From Acidovorax delafieldii (GTDB lineage: Bacteria > Pseudomonadota > Gammaproteobacteria > Burkholderiales > Burkholderiaceae_C): a stretch of DNA of 64,000 bases. Each line of letters begins with the position of its first letter. The stretch's first letter is position 1. Below the pieces are notes generated by a model that ran no database searches, had not been told where the DNA came from, and saw nothing but the letters and a program-made list of their open reading frames with translations. The translations under genes and the position numbers were made by a program. Below are positions 18,392 through 26,972 of this stretch, one piece after another. Where the stretch lies: the NCBI RefSeq assembly GCF_007993815.1, contig NZ_VJWE01000011.1:1178001-1242000 (forward strand), written 5' to 3'.

Positions 18392-19648
18392 ATGGATTCG
18401 CTGATCTCCGCATCCGCCCGCGCACTGGCCGCCGGGGACCCGCTGGGCGCCCTCAAGCGCGTGGCCCTGCGCGACGACCCACCCGCCCTGGCCTTGCGCG
18501 GCATTGCCATGGCGCAGCTGGGCGAACACCCCCGTGCGCGCGACCTGCTGCGGCAGGCTGCGCGCGCCTTTGGCACCCACGAAGCCCAGGCGCGCGCCCG
18601 CTGCGTGGTGGCCGAGGCCGAGGTGGCGTTGGCCATGCGCGACCTGGGCGGGTCACCCCGCCCGCTGCTGGAGGCGGCCGACACGCTGCAAGCCCACGGT
18701 GATACCGCCAACGCCACACAGGCGCGGCTGATTGCGGCGCGGCGGCTGCTGCGCATCGGTCGCCTGGACGAAGCCGCAGCGGCCATGGACGCCATGGCGA
18801 CCGCCCCCACAGCGGGCGACCTGCCCCCCGCCCTGCGGGCCATGGCCGACCTGACCCTGGCCGAGCTGGCACTGCGCTCGCTGCACATCGCCGCCGCCAG
18901 TGCGGCGCTGGACCGTGCGCAGGAGGCCGCCGAGCAAGCCCATGTACCGGCCCTGCTGGCTGAGGTGGCGCAGGCGCGCGCCGTGCTGGACCAGCCCGCA
19001 GCGCGGCGCGTGGGGGCAGGGGTGGACCAGCCGCAGCGCCTTTCCGATGTGGCAGACCTGCTGGCATCGGGCGCGCTGGTGGTGGATGCATGTCGGCGCT
19101 GCGTGGGGGTGGGCGGTGGCCCCTCCACCACAGACGCCGGCGTGTGGCAACCGCTGGCACGCCGGCCCATCCTGTTCGCGCTGGTGTGTGCGCTGGCGCA
19201 AGCCTGGCCCGGCGATGCCGAGCGCGAGGCGTTGATTGCGCAGGCCTTTCGCACCCGCCACCCCGACGACACCCACCGTGCGCGGCTGCGGGTGGAGGTA
19301 GGGCGCCTGCGCGCGCTTCTGCGGCCACTGGCGCGCGTCGAGGCCACGGCGCGCGGCTTTGCGCTGCAGCCCTTGGACGCACGGCCCGTGGTGGTGCTGG
19401 CGCCGCCCATCGATGGCGAGCAGGCGGCGCTGCTGGCTCTGCTGTCGGACGGTGCGGCCTGGTTTACCTCGGCGCTCGCGTTGGCCACGGATGCCAGCCA
19501 GCGCACCGTGCAGCGCGCGTTGGCCGAGCTGGAAGCACAAGGCCGTGTGCGCTCCATCGGCCGCGCGCGTGCGCAGCGCTGGCTGGCGCCGCCGCTGTCC
19601 GGATTCACGACGATCTTGTTACTCCCTGCTGCGCTGCCGATTGCATAA
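18392..19648 (+). CDS. Putative regulator with helical repeats and C-terminal winged helix
   Basis: A 418-residue protein of no named family that I recognise. The first 220 residues are Ala/Leu-rich antiparallel helices, with a pattern like tetratricopeptide repeats (GEHPRARDLLRQAARAF, ARRLLRIGRLDEAAAAMDAM). The C-terminal 90 residues contain a winged-helix-like pattern (LALATDASQRTVQRALAELEAQG, a DNA-reading helix, then a wing). It may be a DNA-binding regulator of the following three genes. It starts the rightward run; a TAGTCT hexamer lies 6 bp before the ATG, so the mRNA could be leaderless. Intergap to the next gene is 44 bp with a CAGGAG ribosome site for that gene. Confidence 0.7.
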   Translation: MDSLISASARALAAGDPLGALKRVALRDDPPALALRGIAMAQLGEHPRARDLLRQAARAFGTHEAQARARCVVAEAEVALAMRDLGGSPRPLLEAADTLQAHGDTANATQARLIAARRLLRIGRLDEAAAAMDAMATAPTAGDLPPALRAMADLTLAELALRSLHIAAASAALDRAQEAAEQAHVPALLAEVAQARAVLDQPAARRVGAGVDQPQRLSDVADLLASGALVVDACRRCVGVGGGPSTTDAGVWQPLARRPILFALVCALAQAWPGDAEREALIAQAFRTRHPDDTHRARLRVEVGRLRALLRPLARVEATARGFALQPLDARPVVVLAPPIDGEQAALLALLSDGAAWFTSALALATDASQRTVQRALAELEAQGRVRSIGRARAQRWLAPPLSGFTTILLLPAALPIA

Positions 19649-19692
19649 AGTGGACGCCAAGCCCCCACCGGGCCACCCCACAGGAGCCAACC

Positions 19693-20385
19693 ATGACCGC
19701 GTGCACCCACACCGACCCGACACCCGCCACCCTCCGCCACCACCCTTCACAACCCGCCGAGATCGTGCGCGAATACGGCCCCTTTGCGGGCGCGGACAGC
19801 GTGCACGGCGTGACCCACGACGGCCAGCATGTCTGGGCGGCCACGGGGGCGCACCTGGTGGCCTTCGATGCCACCACGGGCGAGACCCGGCGCACGCTGG
19901 CGGTGGCCAGCGATGCCGGCACTGCGTTTGACGGCAGGCACCTGTACCAGATCACCGAGGCGCGCATCGACAAGATCGACCCCGCCACCGGCCGGGTGGT
20001 GGCCTCCATTCCTGCACCCGGCAACGGCAACGACTCGGGCCTCACGTGGGCCGAAGGCAGCCTGTGGGTGGGCCAGTACCGCGACCGCAAGATCCACCAG
20101 ATCGACCCCGCCACCGGCGCCATCCGCCGCACCATCGAGTCCGACCGCTTTGTGACCGGCGTGACCTGGGTGGACGGCGAGATGTGGCACGGCACCTGGG
20201 AGGGTGACGAGAGCACGCTGCGCCACATCGACCCCGCCACCGGCGCCGTGCTGCAGCAGCTCGACATGCCTCCAGGCGTGGGCGTGAGCGGCCTCGAATC
20301 GGACGGTGCCGACCTCTTCTACTGCGGGGGCGGCGGCAGCGGCAAGGTCCGCGCTGTGCGCCGGCCCAAGGCGGCCCGCACCTGA
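19693..20385 (+). CDS. Beta-propeller (YVTN/Vgb-like) repeat protein
   Basis: A 230-residue protein made of repeats of the form IDPATG-x-V/I, seen at least three times (IDKIDPATGRVV, IHQIDPATGAIR, LRHIDPATGAVL), each followed by a W- or G-rich strand. This is the pattern of a small beta-propeller of the YVTN/streptogramin-lyase type. No signal peptide is seen, so it is probably cytoplasmic. The ATG at 19693 has CAGGAG upstream. It lies between a putative regulator and a DUF899 thioredoxin-like gene. A sensor or scaffold role is possible; an enzymatic role is not evident. Confidence 0.75.
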   Translation: MTACTHTDPTPATLRHHPSQPAEIVREYGPFAGADSVHGVTHDGQHVWAATGAHLVAFDATTGETRRTLAVASDAGTAFDGRHLYQITEARIDKIDPATGRVVASIPAPGNGNDSGLTWAEGSLWVGQYRDRKIHQIDPATGAIRRTIESDRFVTGVTWVDGEMWHGTWEGDESTLRHIDPATGAVLQQLDMPPGVGVSGLESDGADLFYCGGGGSGKVRAVRRPKAART

Positions 20386-20574
20386 GCCCCTGACACCTTC
20401 AGCCCTTGAGCGACGCGGCGCCCCGCCGCAAGCACCCACCACCCCCTGCCACCACAGGCCCTGCGCGCATCACGCGATGTCGCAGGCCGGGGACAGGTGC
20501 GCCCGCGAGCGCCTCCCTCCCCACGCAATTCTCCGTCCCGCGACGTCATCCACCACCCACCAGGAGCACCCCCC

Positions 20575-21396
20575 ATGAACGCACCCACTTCCCACCCCGT
20601 GGTTTCTGCCGACGAATGGCTGGCCCAGCGCCACGCGCTGCTGGCCCGCGAGAAGGCCCTGACCCGCCTGCATGACGAGGTCGCCGCGCAGCGCCGCGCA
20701 CTGCCCCGGACCCGCGTGGACAAGCGCTACACGCTGGACACCCTGCAGGGCCCGCGCGCCTTGGCCGACCTGTTCGATGGCCGCAGCCAGCTGCTGGTGC
20801 AGCACTTCATGTTTGGCCCGGGGTGGGAGCAGGGCTGCCCCAGCTGCTCTTTCATGGCCGACCACATGGGCGGCATGGAGCTGCACCTGCAGCACCGCGA
20901 CGTGTCGGTGCTCGCCGTCTCGCGCGCGCCGCTGGCCGAGATCGAGCGCTTTCGCCAGCGCATGGGCTGGCAGTTTCGCTGGGCGTCGTCGCACGGCAGC
21001 GACTTCAACCACGACTTTGCGGTGAGCTTCACGCCCGAGCAGCGCGCACGCGGCAACGGCGAGGTGTTCTACAACTACGGCATGCAGCCGTTCCCCACCG
21101 ATGAGGCGCCGGGCATCAGCGTGTTTGTGCGCAGCGATGCAGGCGAGGTGTTCCACGCCTACTCCACTTTCGGGCGCGGCGTGGAGGCCATGATGGGCAC
21201 CTATCAGCTGCTGGACCTCACGCCCCGAGGCCGCCACGAGACCAACCCCGCCTACCCCATGGACTGGGTGCGCCACCACGACCGGTATGCACCTTCCCTG
21301 CCTGCGGCTGGGTCTGCGGCGGCACCAGCTGCACAGGCGCCCCAGCCTTCACCGGCCCACACGGCGCCGGGCGGGTGCTGCTCCACACGGGGCTGA
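20575..21396 (+). CDS. DUF899 family thioredoxin-fold protein
   Basis: A 273-residue protein of the DUF899 family, predicted to have a thioredoxin-like fold. The CPSC motif appears in WEQGCPSCSFMADHMGG, in the place of the redox site, and the sequence continues with SRAPLAEIERFRQRMGW, which is typical of the family. A 45-residue Ala/Pro-rich tail ends in GGCCSTRG, so the protein has a second Cys pair at its end that is not part of the core domain. CAGGAG precedes the ATG. It is 189 bp after the propeller gene and 25 bp before a His-bearing membrane protein gene. A role in thiol or metal chemistry is inferred. Confidence 0.85.
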   Translation: MNAPTSHPVVSADEWLAQRHALLAREKALTRLHDEVAAQRRALPRTRVDKRYTLDTLQGPRALADLFDGRSQLLVQHFMFGPGWEQGCPSCSFMADHMGGMELHLQHRDVSVLAVSRAPLAEIERFRQRMGWQFRWASSHGSDFNHDFAVSFTPEQRARGNGEVFYNYGMQPFPTDEAPGISVFVRSDAGEVFHAYSTFGRGVEAMMGTYQLLDLTPRGRHETNPAYPMDWVRHHDRYAPSLPAAGSAAAPAAQAPQPSPAHTAPGGCCSTRG

Positions 21397-21421
21397 ACCA
21401 CACACGGTTGAGACCGCGACC

Positions 21422-22033
21422 ATGGACGCCACCCTCTGGCCCTGGCTGGCCGCTGCGGCCATGGGGGCACTGCACGGGCTCAACCCCCTCACGGGCTGGG
21501 GGCTGGCCACCACCTGGAGCCTCTGTGCGCGTGACCACAGCATGCCGCTGCGCGCACTGCTGCCCATGGCCGTCGGGCACCTGGCCGCCGTGGCACTGAC
21601 GGCGGCTGCGGTGGGGTGGGGGCTGTGGTTGTCGCCACCTGCCCTGCTGGCGGTGGCGGGCGGCCTGGGCGGGGTGGTGATAGTCGCTCGCGTGCGTCTG
21701 ACGGGGGCGGCGTGGCATCGCCTGCGCAAGCCCGCCGGGCCTGTGGGCATGGCGCTCTGGTCCTTTGGGGTGGCCACGGTGCACGGTGCCGGGCTGGCGC
21801 TGGTGCCTGCGCTGGCGCCGCTGTGCGGGGGCGATGGCGCGGCAGGTGGGGTGGCCTCTGGGGGCGACGGGCTCTCCACCCCCTTGCTGTTCGCGCTGGC
21901 CGCGCTGGGGGTTCACACCCTGGCCATGCTGGCCGTCACCGGGGCCATGGCCGCTGCGGCCTGCCACAGTGTGCAGGGCGCCCAGCGCTGGCTGCAACGC
22001 TACCGGGGTTGCAGCGGGGGGCCTGCCCGTTGA
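21422..22033 (+). CDS. Polytopic membrane protein with conserved-looking His motifs
   Basis: A 203-residue inner-membrane protein with about five or six helices. Histidines sit inside or next to helices in four places: GALHGLNPLTGW (about residue 18), VGHLAAV, ATVHGAGLALVP and GVHTLAML. I recall a family of uncharacterised bacterial membrane proteins with HGLNPxxGW and HGAGxxLVP, but not a name. Such intramembrane His residues are often seen in metal transporters and heme proteins. It follows the DUF899 gene by 25 bp. Its stop codon abuts the stop of the convergent VOC gene (TGATCA). The C-terminal end has two cysteines (ACHSV, RGCSGG). Confidence 0.7.
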   Translation: MDATLWPWLAAAAMGALHGLNPLTGWGLATTWSLCARDHSMPLRALLPMAVGHLAAVALTAAAVGWGLWLSPPALLAVAGGLGGVVIVARVRLTGAAWHRLRKPAGPVGMALWSFGVATVHGAGLALVPALAPLCGGDGAAGGVASGGDGLSTPLLFALAALGVHTLAMLAVTGAMAAAACHSVQGAQRWLQRYRGCSGGPAR

Positions 22034-22417
22034 TCAGGCCTTGGCCGGGCGGTGCAGGGCGCAGATCTTGTTGCCGTCCGGGTCGCGCAGGTACGCCAGG
22101 TACAGCTTGCCGCCTGGGCCTTCGCGCCAGCCGGGTGGGTCTTCGCAGGTGATGCCACCGTTCGCTACGCCGGCGGCGTGGAAGGCATCGGCCTGCTCGG
22201 GCGACTGCATCGCAAAACCGATGGTGCCGCCGTTGGCAAAGGTGGCGGGCTCGCCGTTGATGGGGGTGGTGATGCCAAAGGTACCAGTGGGGCCGCGATA
22301 GAAGTAGCGGTTCTTGTTGGCCACCCCGGGCGGTACGCCCAGCGCCCCCAGCAGCGCGTCATAAAACTTCTTGGACCGCTCCAGGTCGTTCACACCGACC
22401 ATCACATGACTGAACAT
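22034..22417 (-). CDS. VOC family protein (glyoxalase/dioxygenase fold)
   Basis: A 127-residue single-domain protein of the vicinal oxygen chelate superfamily. Both beta-alpha-beta-beta-beta halves are seen: MFSHVMVGVNDLERSKKFYD at the start, and GITCEDPPGWREGPGGKLYL then AYLRDPDGNKICALH at the end, the latter holding the usual metal-binding strand. Function cannot be assigned further; many small VOC proteins of this length are uncharacterised. AGGAGA precedes the ATG at 22417. It converges on the His-bearing membrane protein gene with no bases between the two stop codons. Confidence 0.88.
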   Translation of the reverse strand: MFSHVMVGVNDLERSKKFYDALLGALGVPPGVANKNRYFYRGPTGTFGITTPINGEPATFANGGTIGFAMQSPEQADAFHAAGVANGGITCEDPPGWREGPGGKLYLAYLRDPDGNKICALHRPAKA

Positions 22418-22742
22418 TCATCGTCTCCTGTAGGCCCCTCAGGGGGCGGGTTGTGGCCAACGGTTGGCGTTGGCATGTTAGCGGGTGGCTATCGCCATCG
22501 CCGGCGCGGGCCACAAGCCCCTGTGCGGCACTCAGGGGCGGGGGCATTGGGCGGGCCGTGCCGCTGGCCCCAGAGCGCCCCCACAGGCTTCATGGAAGTC
22601 GTTTTGAGGCAAAAATGCGCCATGGTGCAAGTGCCATATGTCTGAATAGCTATCTAATTAATAGCAAATGTCAGCAACGCCCACAGGCTCCACGCACTGT
22701 CCGATCCCCTGGCATTGCCCTTTGAACAGACCCTCACCCCCC
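22418..22742. other. Gene-free stretch between VOC and flavin reductase genes
   Basis: About 325 bp separating two divergent genes. It holds the VOC ribosome binding site at its left end, a copy of the dispersed repeat at 22601-22665, and presumably promoters for both genes. Small frames exist but none is convincing. A longer start for the flavin reductase (22668) is in frame but adds a piece unlike the family. Confidence 0.5.
22601..22665 (+). repeat. Dispersed repeat, copy 4
   Basis: Begins GTTTTGAGGCAAAAATGCGC, has CATATG in the middle and ends AATAGCTATCTAATTAATAGC. It lines up with copy 6 over TTTTGAGGC, AAAA, CATATG and GCTATC. Confidence 0.65.
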
Positions 22743-23339
22743 ATGCTGCCCACTGCCTCCCACCCCCACTTCACCCCGGTGTCCCTCGACAAGGCCTACC
22801 GCCTGCTCAACCACGGCCCCGTCGTGCTGGTGTCGGCCGCCCACGCGGGCCAGCACAACGTCATGGCGGCATCGTGGGCCTGCGCACTGGACTTTGCGCC
22901 GCCCAAGGTCACGGTGGTGCTCGACAAGGCCACCCGCACGCGCGAGCTGGTGGAGGCCAGCGGCTTCTTTGCGCTGCAGTTGCCCACCGTGCCCCTGGCC
23001 GCGCTGACCGTAGCGCTGGGCACCGACAGCGCCAAGACCACGCCCGACAAGCTGCAGCGCCATGGCGTGCCGTTGTTTGAAGCGCCCGGCCACCCGGCGC
23101 AGGCCACGCCCCCGCTGGTGCAAGGCTGCGCCGCCTGGCTGCTGTGCTGCGTGATCCCCGAGCCGCACAACCAGCAGGCCTATGACCTTTTCATCGGCGA
23201 AGTGGTGGCCGCCTGGGCTGACGACCGCGTGTTCCGCAACGGGCACTGGGAGTTCGACACCGCGCCGGATGACCTGCGCACGCTGCACTACGTGGCAGGC
23301 GGGCAGTTTTATGCGACGGGGGCATCGGTGCGCGGCTAG
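22743..23339 (+). CDS. Flavin reductase family protein (FMN-binding split barrel)
   Basis: A 198-residue protein of the flavin-reductase-like family (DIM6/NTAB), which bind FMN and often supply reduced flavin to a partner oxygenase, or act as stand-alone oxidoreductases. The pattern LLNHGPVVLVSAAHAGQHNV, then NVMAASWACALDFAPPKVTVV, then the DKATRTRELVEASGFFALQL segment is typical. I chose the ATG at 22743 because it gives a normal length. No partner oxygenase is in the neighbourhood. It converges on the DUF2130 gene with about 105 bp between, in which I see nothing. Confidence 0.88.
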   Translation: MLPTASHPHFTPVSLDKAYRLLNHGPVVLVSAAHAGQHNVMAASWACALDFAPPKVTVVLDKATRTRELVEASGFFALQLPTVPLAALTVALGTDSAKTTPDKLQRHGVPLFEAPGHPAQATPPLVQGCAAWLLCCVIPEPHNQQAYDLFIGEVVAAWADDRVFRNGHWEFDTAPDDLRTLHYVAGGQFYATGASVRG

Positions 23340-23445
23340 TGCCGCTCAACGTCCATGCCACCCATGGGGACGGAGCAGCGGCAGACTGGTTGTGCCCGCC
23401 CTGTTTGCAAGGCCCCGTCCGCCGGTCGCCTCACCCCGCCCCGTA

Positions 23446-24867
23446 TCACTCCCCGTCCGAAATCCCCAACTGCTTGAGTTCTGCAAATTTGGCCGCCATC
23501 GTCGGGTTGCCGCGGGTCAGCTTCTTGATCGTGAGGTCTTCGGCCTTGTCGTTGGCCAGGCGCAGGTTGTTGGCCGACTTGTGCAGCGCCTCCTTGGTCT
23601 TCTCCAGGTCCTTGATGGCCTCGTCAATGCGCTTGATGGCTTCCTCAAACCCGTCCGATGCCAGGCGCCAGTTGCGCCCAAACGCGCCCTTGAACTCTTC
23701 CAGCTGCGATTCGAACTTGGTGATGTCCAGGTTCTGCGCCTTCACCAGCGCCAGCTCCGACTTGTACTGCAGCGACTTCATCGCAGCGTTGCGCAGCAGC
23801 GTGATGATGGGGATGAAGAACTGCGGCCGCACCACATACATCTTGGGATAGCGGTAGAACATGTCCACGATGCCGGTGTTGTACAGCTCGCTCTCGGGCT
23901 CCAGCAGCGACACCAGCACCGCGTACTCGCAGCCCTTTTCGTTACGGTCCTTGTCCAGCTCTTTCAGGAAGTCTTCATTGCGCTTCTTCGTGGCCGTCTC
24001 GTCGCTCTCGTTCTTCATCTCGAACATGATCGAGACGATCTCGTTGCCCGCCTCGTCCAGGTCGCGAAAGATGTAGTCGCCCTTGCTGCCGCTGCGCGCG
24101 TCGTTGTCCTTTTCAAAGTAGGCGCGGGGAAACGCCGTGGCGCGGATGCGGTTGAACTCCGTCTCGCAGTGCTGCTCCAGCGTCTCGCCCACCATCTTGG
24201 TGGACAGGCGCGCCTTCATGTCCCGCAGCCGCGCAATCTCGCCGTCCCGGTCGCGCAACTGCACGGCGTACTGCTCCTTGATGGCCGCCTCCTCCAGCTG
24301 CTTTTTCACCACCACCAGGTTCAGGTTGTTTTGGAGCTCGTCGCGCTCCCGCGCCACCACCGTGACAGCCTCGGTCACCGCCAGCCTGCGCGCCACCTCG
24401 GCAGCGTCCAGTTGTGATTTGAGCTGCTGAATCTCGGCGTCCTTTTGGGCGGCCACGCCCTGCAGCTGCTGCGCCAGCCGTGCTTGTGCCAACTGGTCCG
24501 CTGCCTGCTGCGCCTGCCGCGCACGCTCCAGCTCACTCACCAGCTTGTTTTCCAGCGCATCGCGCTGCTTCTCCACTGCGCTCAGGGCCTGCGCCACCGC
24601 CAGGTCGCGCTCCACCGCGCCTGCGCCCAGCTGCGCCTTCAGGGCCTGAATCTCGGCATCTTTGGCCGCCGCCGACTTCTGCAGCTCATTGGCCACCTGG
24701 GCCTGCGCCAGCGCCACCGCATTGCGCTTGTCCTGCTCGGCCAGCTCCAGCCGCTCGTGCAATTGCGCGGCGAAATCCGCGTCCCGCACCTGCTTGAGGA
24801 TGTCGGCATACCCGGCTTCGTCAATCTTGAACGCCTTGTTGCAGTGGGGGCAGATGATGTCGTGCAT
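23446..24867 (-). CDS. DUF2130 coiled-coil protein
   Basis: A 473-residue protein of the DUF2130 family. It begins with a CPHC knuckle ([12 protein letters not shown]), followed by about 230 residues of continuous Ala/Gln/Glu/Leu-rich coiled coil, and ends in a 200-residue globular domain with the family stretch around [20 protein letters not shown] and [16 protein letters not shown]. The C-terminal domain has been compared with restriction-endonuclease-like folds; I cannot verify that here. GGTGA lies just before the ATG at 24867; a GTG nine bases earlier is also possible. No transport or secretion signal. Neighbours (flavin reductase, LysR) give no clue to function. Confidence 0.85.
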   Translation of the reverse strand: MHDIICPHCNKAFKIDEAGYADILKQVRDADFAAQLHERLELAEQDKRNAVALAQAQVANELQKSAAAKDAEIQALKAQLGAGAVERDLAVAQALSAVEKQRDALENKLVSELERARQAQQAADQLAQARLAQQLQGVAAQKDAEIQQLKSQLDAAEVARRLAVTEAVTVVARERDELQNNLNLVVVKKQLEEAAIKEQYAVQLRDRDGEIARLRDMKARLSTKMVGETLEQHCETEFNRIRATAFPRAYFEKDNDARSGSKGDYIFRDLDEAGNEIVSIMFEMKNESDETATKKRNEDFLKELDKDRNEKGCEYAVLVSLLEPESELYNTGIVDMFYRYPKMYVVRPQFFIPIITLLRNAAMKSLQYKSELALVKAQNLDITKFESQLEEFKGAFGRNWRLASDGFEEAIKRIDEAIKDLEKTKEALHKSANNLRLANDKAEDLTIKKLTRGNPTMAAKFAELKQLGISDGE

Positions 24868-25014
24868 GGCGGTCACCGTGTGGGTTGTTTGTGTTTCGTT
24901 GGGTGGGGAGCATAGCGGTCGGGAGTGTGGGCAGACGGAGCCTTGCGAAGCCTCGTGCAGTGCGCTGACAAACCCAGTATGAACGGCACCCTTCGATTCA
25001 TACCGCGTCAGTCA

Positions 25015-25947
25015 TCAGCCATCGCCCTGGGGCGGCAGCTCCTGCATCGCACCCATCTTGCTGATGACCAGCTCAATGAACGCCGACACCGCCAAGGGCA
25101 GGTAGCGCCTGCTGGGGTAGACCATGTGCACGCCATGCCCCAGCCGGTGGTATCCGGGAAGCATGGGCACCAGCAGGCCAGCGCGCAGATCGCGTTGCGT
25201 CAGCGTGGAGGGCAGCAGCGCAATGCCCAAGCCCGCCAGCGCGGCCTTGCGCAGGGCCTGCGCCGTGTTGCCGCTGAAGCGGCCAGCCACCTGCACCTCG
25301 GCCGGTGCGCCATCCTGCCCCGTCACGCGCCAGGTGGCCTTGCCGCTGGGGTGGCTGAACGCCAGGCAGTCGTGGTCCACCAGGTCTTGCAGCGTGGCCG
25401 GAACACCCCGGCGGGCAATGTAGGCCGGGCTGGCCACCAGGCCGTCGCTGCCCGCATCCAGCACCTTGCGAGCAAACAGGCCCGAGTCCTCCAGAATGCC
25501 GCCGCGAAACGCCACATCAATCCGGTCTGCAATCAGGTCCGCGCGGCCGTCGCTCAGCACAAAGTCCACCCGCACCTTGGGGTGCGCGACCAGGAACTCG
25601 GTCAGCCACTCCATCGCAAAGAAATCAAAAAAATCAGCCGGGGCCGCCACCCGCACCAGGCCGCTGGGCTCCTGGTTCACCGCCAGCAGCTCCTCGCCCG
25701 CATCCATCAGCCCCTCTACCGCGCCGCTGCAACGCTCCAGAAACACCTGGCCCGCGCTGGTGAGCGTGAGATGGCGGGTCGAGCGCTGCATCAGCCGGGT
25801 GCCCAGCTGCGCTTCCAGCTGCTGCACCCGGCGGCTCAGGGTGTTGGGCGGCACGCCCAGGCGGCGCGAGGCCTCGGCAAAGCTGCCGCAGCGCACCACC
25901 TGCACAAAGATGGCCACGTCGTTCAGATCCAGCATGGTCACGCTCAT
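25015..25947 (-). CDS. LysR-family transcriptional regulator
   Basis: A 310-residue LysR regulator of the group with a single-gene target (DsdC/CrgA-like). The helix-turn-helix is at about residues 8-65 (FAEASRRLGVPPNTLSRRVQ), and the ligand-binding domain follows. It is divergent from a pirin gene, and the intergenic space has a perfect 5-3-5 palindrome plus an outer inverted repeat, so it most likely controls pirin and the reductase gene that follows. Start MSVTM at 25947; an alternative is MLDLND, four codons later. Confidence 0.92.
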   Translation of the reverse strand: MSVTMLDLNDVAIFVQVVRCGSFAEASRRLGVPPNTLSRRVQQLEAQLGTRLMQRSTRHLTLTSAGQVFLERCSGAVEGLMDAGEELLAVNQEPSGLVRVAAPADFFDFFAMEWLTEFLVAHPKVRVDFVLSDGRADLIADRIDVAFRGGILEDSGLFARKVLDAGSDGLVASPAYIARRGVPATLQDLVDHDCLAFSHPSGKATWRVTGQDGAPAEVQVAGRFSGNTAQALRKAALAGLGIALLPSTLTQRDLRAGLLVPMLPGYHRLGHGVHMVYPSRRYLPLAVSAFIELVISKMGAMQELPPQGDG

Positions 25948-26008
25948 TCATTCGATTAATGGACGAGTGCAATCATATTGCGCTATCTAGTCAATCAATC
26001 GATGAATT
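25947..26008. promoter_or_regulatory. Candidate LysR operator between divergent lysR and pirin genes
   Basis: GCAAT-CAT-ATTGC at 25969-25981 is a perfect palindrome. It is flanked by an imperfect inverted repeat, ATTCATTCGATT at about 25947-25958 and AATCGATGAAT at about 25998-26008. The arrangement fits the paired binding sites of a LysR-type regulator. Confidence 0.5.
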
Positions 26009-26051
26009 TTTAAGCTACAGGCATCAGTTCAACACCTCCGAGGTTCTCTTG

Positions 26052-26888
26052 ATGTCTGCACCCGCCACCGCCCCACGCGCCATCACACACCGCACCCGCG
26101 GCACCACGCACGGCCCCATCACCCGCCTCATGAGCCCCGGGGATCTGGGCCAGGTGCTCAAGCCCTTCATCTTTTTGGATCGGGTGCACTTTCAGCCCGG
26201 CGCAGCGCAGCAGGGCTTTGGCATGCACCCCCACTCGGGCATCGCCACGGTCACGTTCTTGTCGGAAGGCGATGTGCGCTACCAAGACAGCACCGGCCAA
26301 GCGGGCCTGCTGCCTGCGGGTGGCGTCGAATGGATGCGTGCTGGCAACGGCGTGTGGCACACCGGTGCCCCCGTGGGCGACACGCCGGGCCGGGGCTTTC
26401 AGCTGTGGGTGGCCCTGCCCGCCGCGCTGGAAAACGCCCTCGCCCACAGCCAGTACCTCGCCCCCGAACTGGTGCCCCAGGCGGGCCCGGTGCGGGTGCT
26501 GCTGGGCGAGTACGGCGCAGTGCACAGCCCCGTGGCAGCGCCCGAGGGCATGACCTATCTGGCCGTGCAGTTGCCCCAGGGCGAACGCTGGACCTACACC
26601 CCGCCCCCCGGCCACACCGTGGCGTGGGCGGCAGTGGCCACTGGCGCACTGACGGCGGGCGAACCCATTGCGGCAGGCGAGCTGGTGGCGTTTGAGCCTA
26701 CCCACCAAAGCATCGACTTTGTGGCCACCGAAGCCACCAGCTTCGTGCTGGGCTCTGCCGTGCCGCACCCGCATGAGCTGGTCATGGGGACTTACTCCGT
26801 GCACACCAGCCAGGCAGCACTGCGGCAGGGCACCACAGAAATCCGGCGCATTGCAGGGCAACTGCGCCAAGCCGGGCGGCTGGGTTAA
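26052..26888 (+). CDS. Pirin family protein
   Basis: A 278-residue bicupin of the pirin family. The N-terminal cupin carries the metal-binding pattern HPHSGIATVTFL and the downstream HTGAP, while the C-terminal cupin lacks obvious ligands, as is usual. Members include quercetinases and regulators of metabolic enzymes; the specific role is not readable here. The start at 26052 is supported by the family N-terminus (RAITHRTRGTTHGPITRLM). It is divergent from a LysR gene and followed by a reductase gene 84 bp on. Confidence 0.92.
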   Translation: MSAPATAPRAITHRTRGTTHGPITRLMSPGDLGQVLKPFIFLDRVHFQPGAAQQGFGMHPHSGIATVTFLSEGDVRYQDSTGQAGLLPAGGVEWMRAGNGVWHTGAPVGDTPGRGFQLWVALPAALENALAHSQYLAPELVPQAGPVRVLLGEYGAVHSPVAAPEGMTYLAVQLPQGERWTYTPPPGHTVAWAAVATGALTAGEPIAAGELVAFEPTHQSIDFVATEATSFVLGSAVPHPHELVMGTYSVHTSQAALRQGTTEIRRIAGQLRQAGRLG

Positions 26889-26972
26889 TCCCTTTCACAT
26901 CCCCCTCCACATTCGACTTTTCACTGTTCCCTTTCCCTCCACCCACTTCACTCATTGACCAAGGAAATCACC

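Noticed and set aside
18265-19743. 492-codon frame antisense to the TPR/winged-helix gene
   Set aside because: Ser/Ala/Arg-rich low-complexity translation; the sense frame has regular helical repeats and a winged helix.
22031-22036. TGATCA shared by two convergent stop codons
   Set aside because: Only a tight convergent arrangement; no sign of a functional site.
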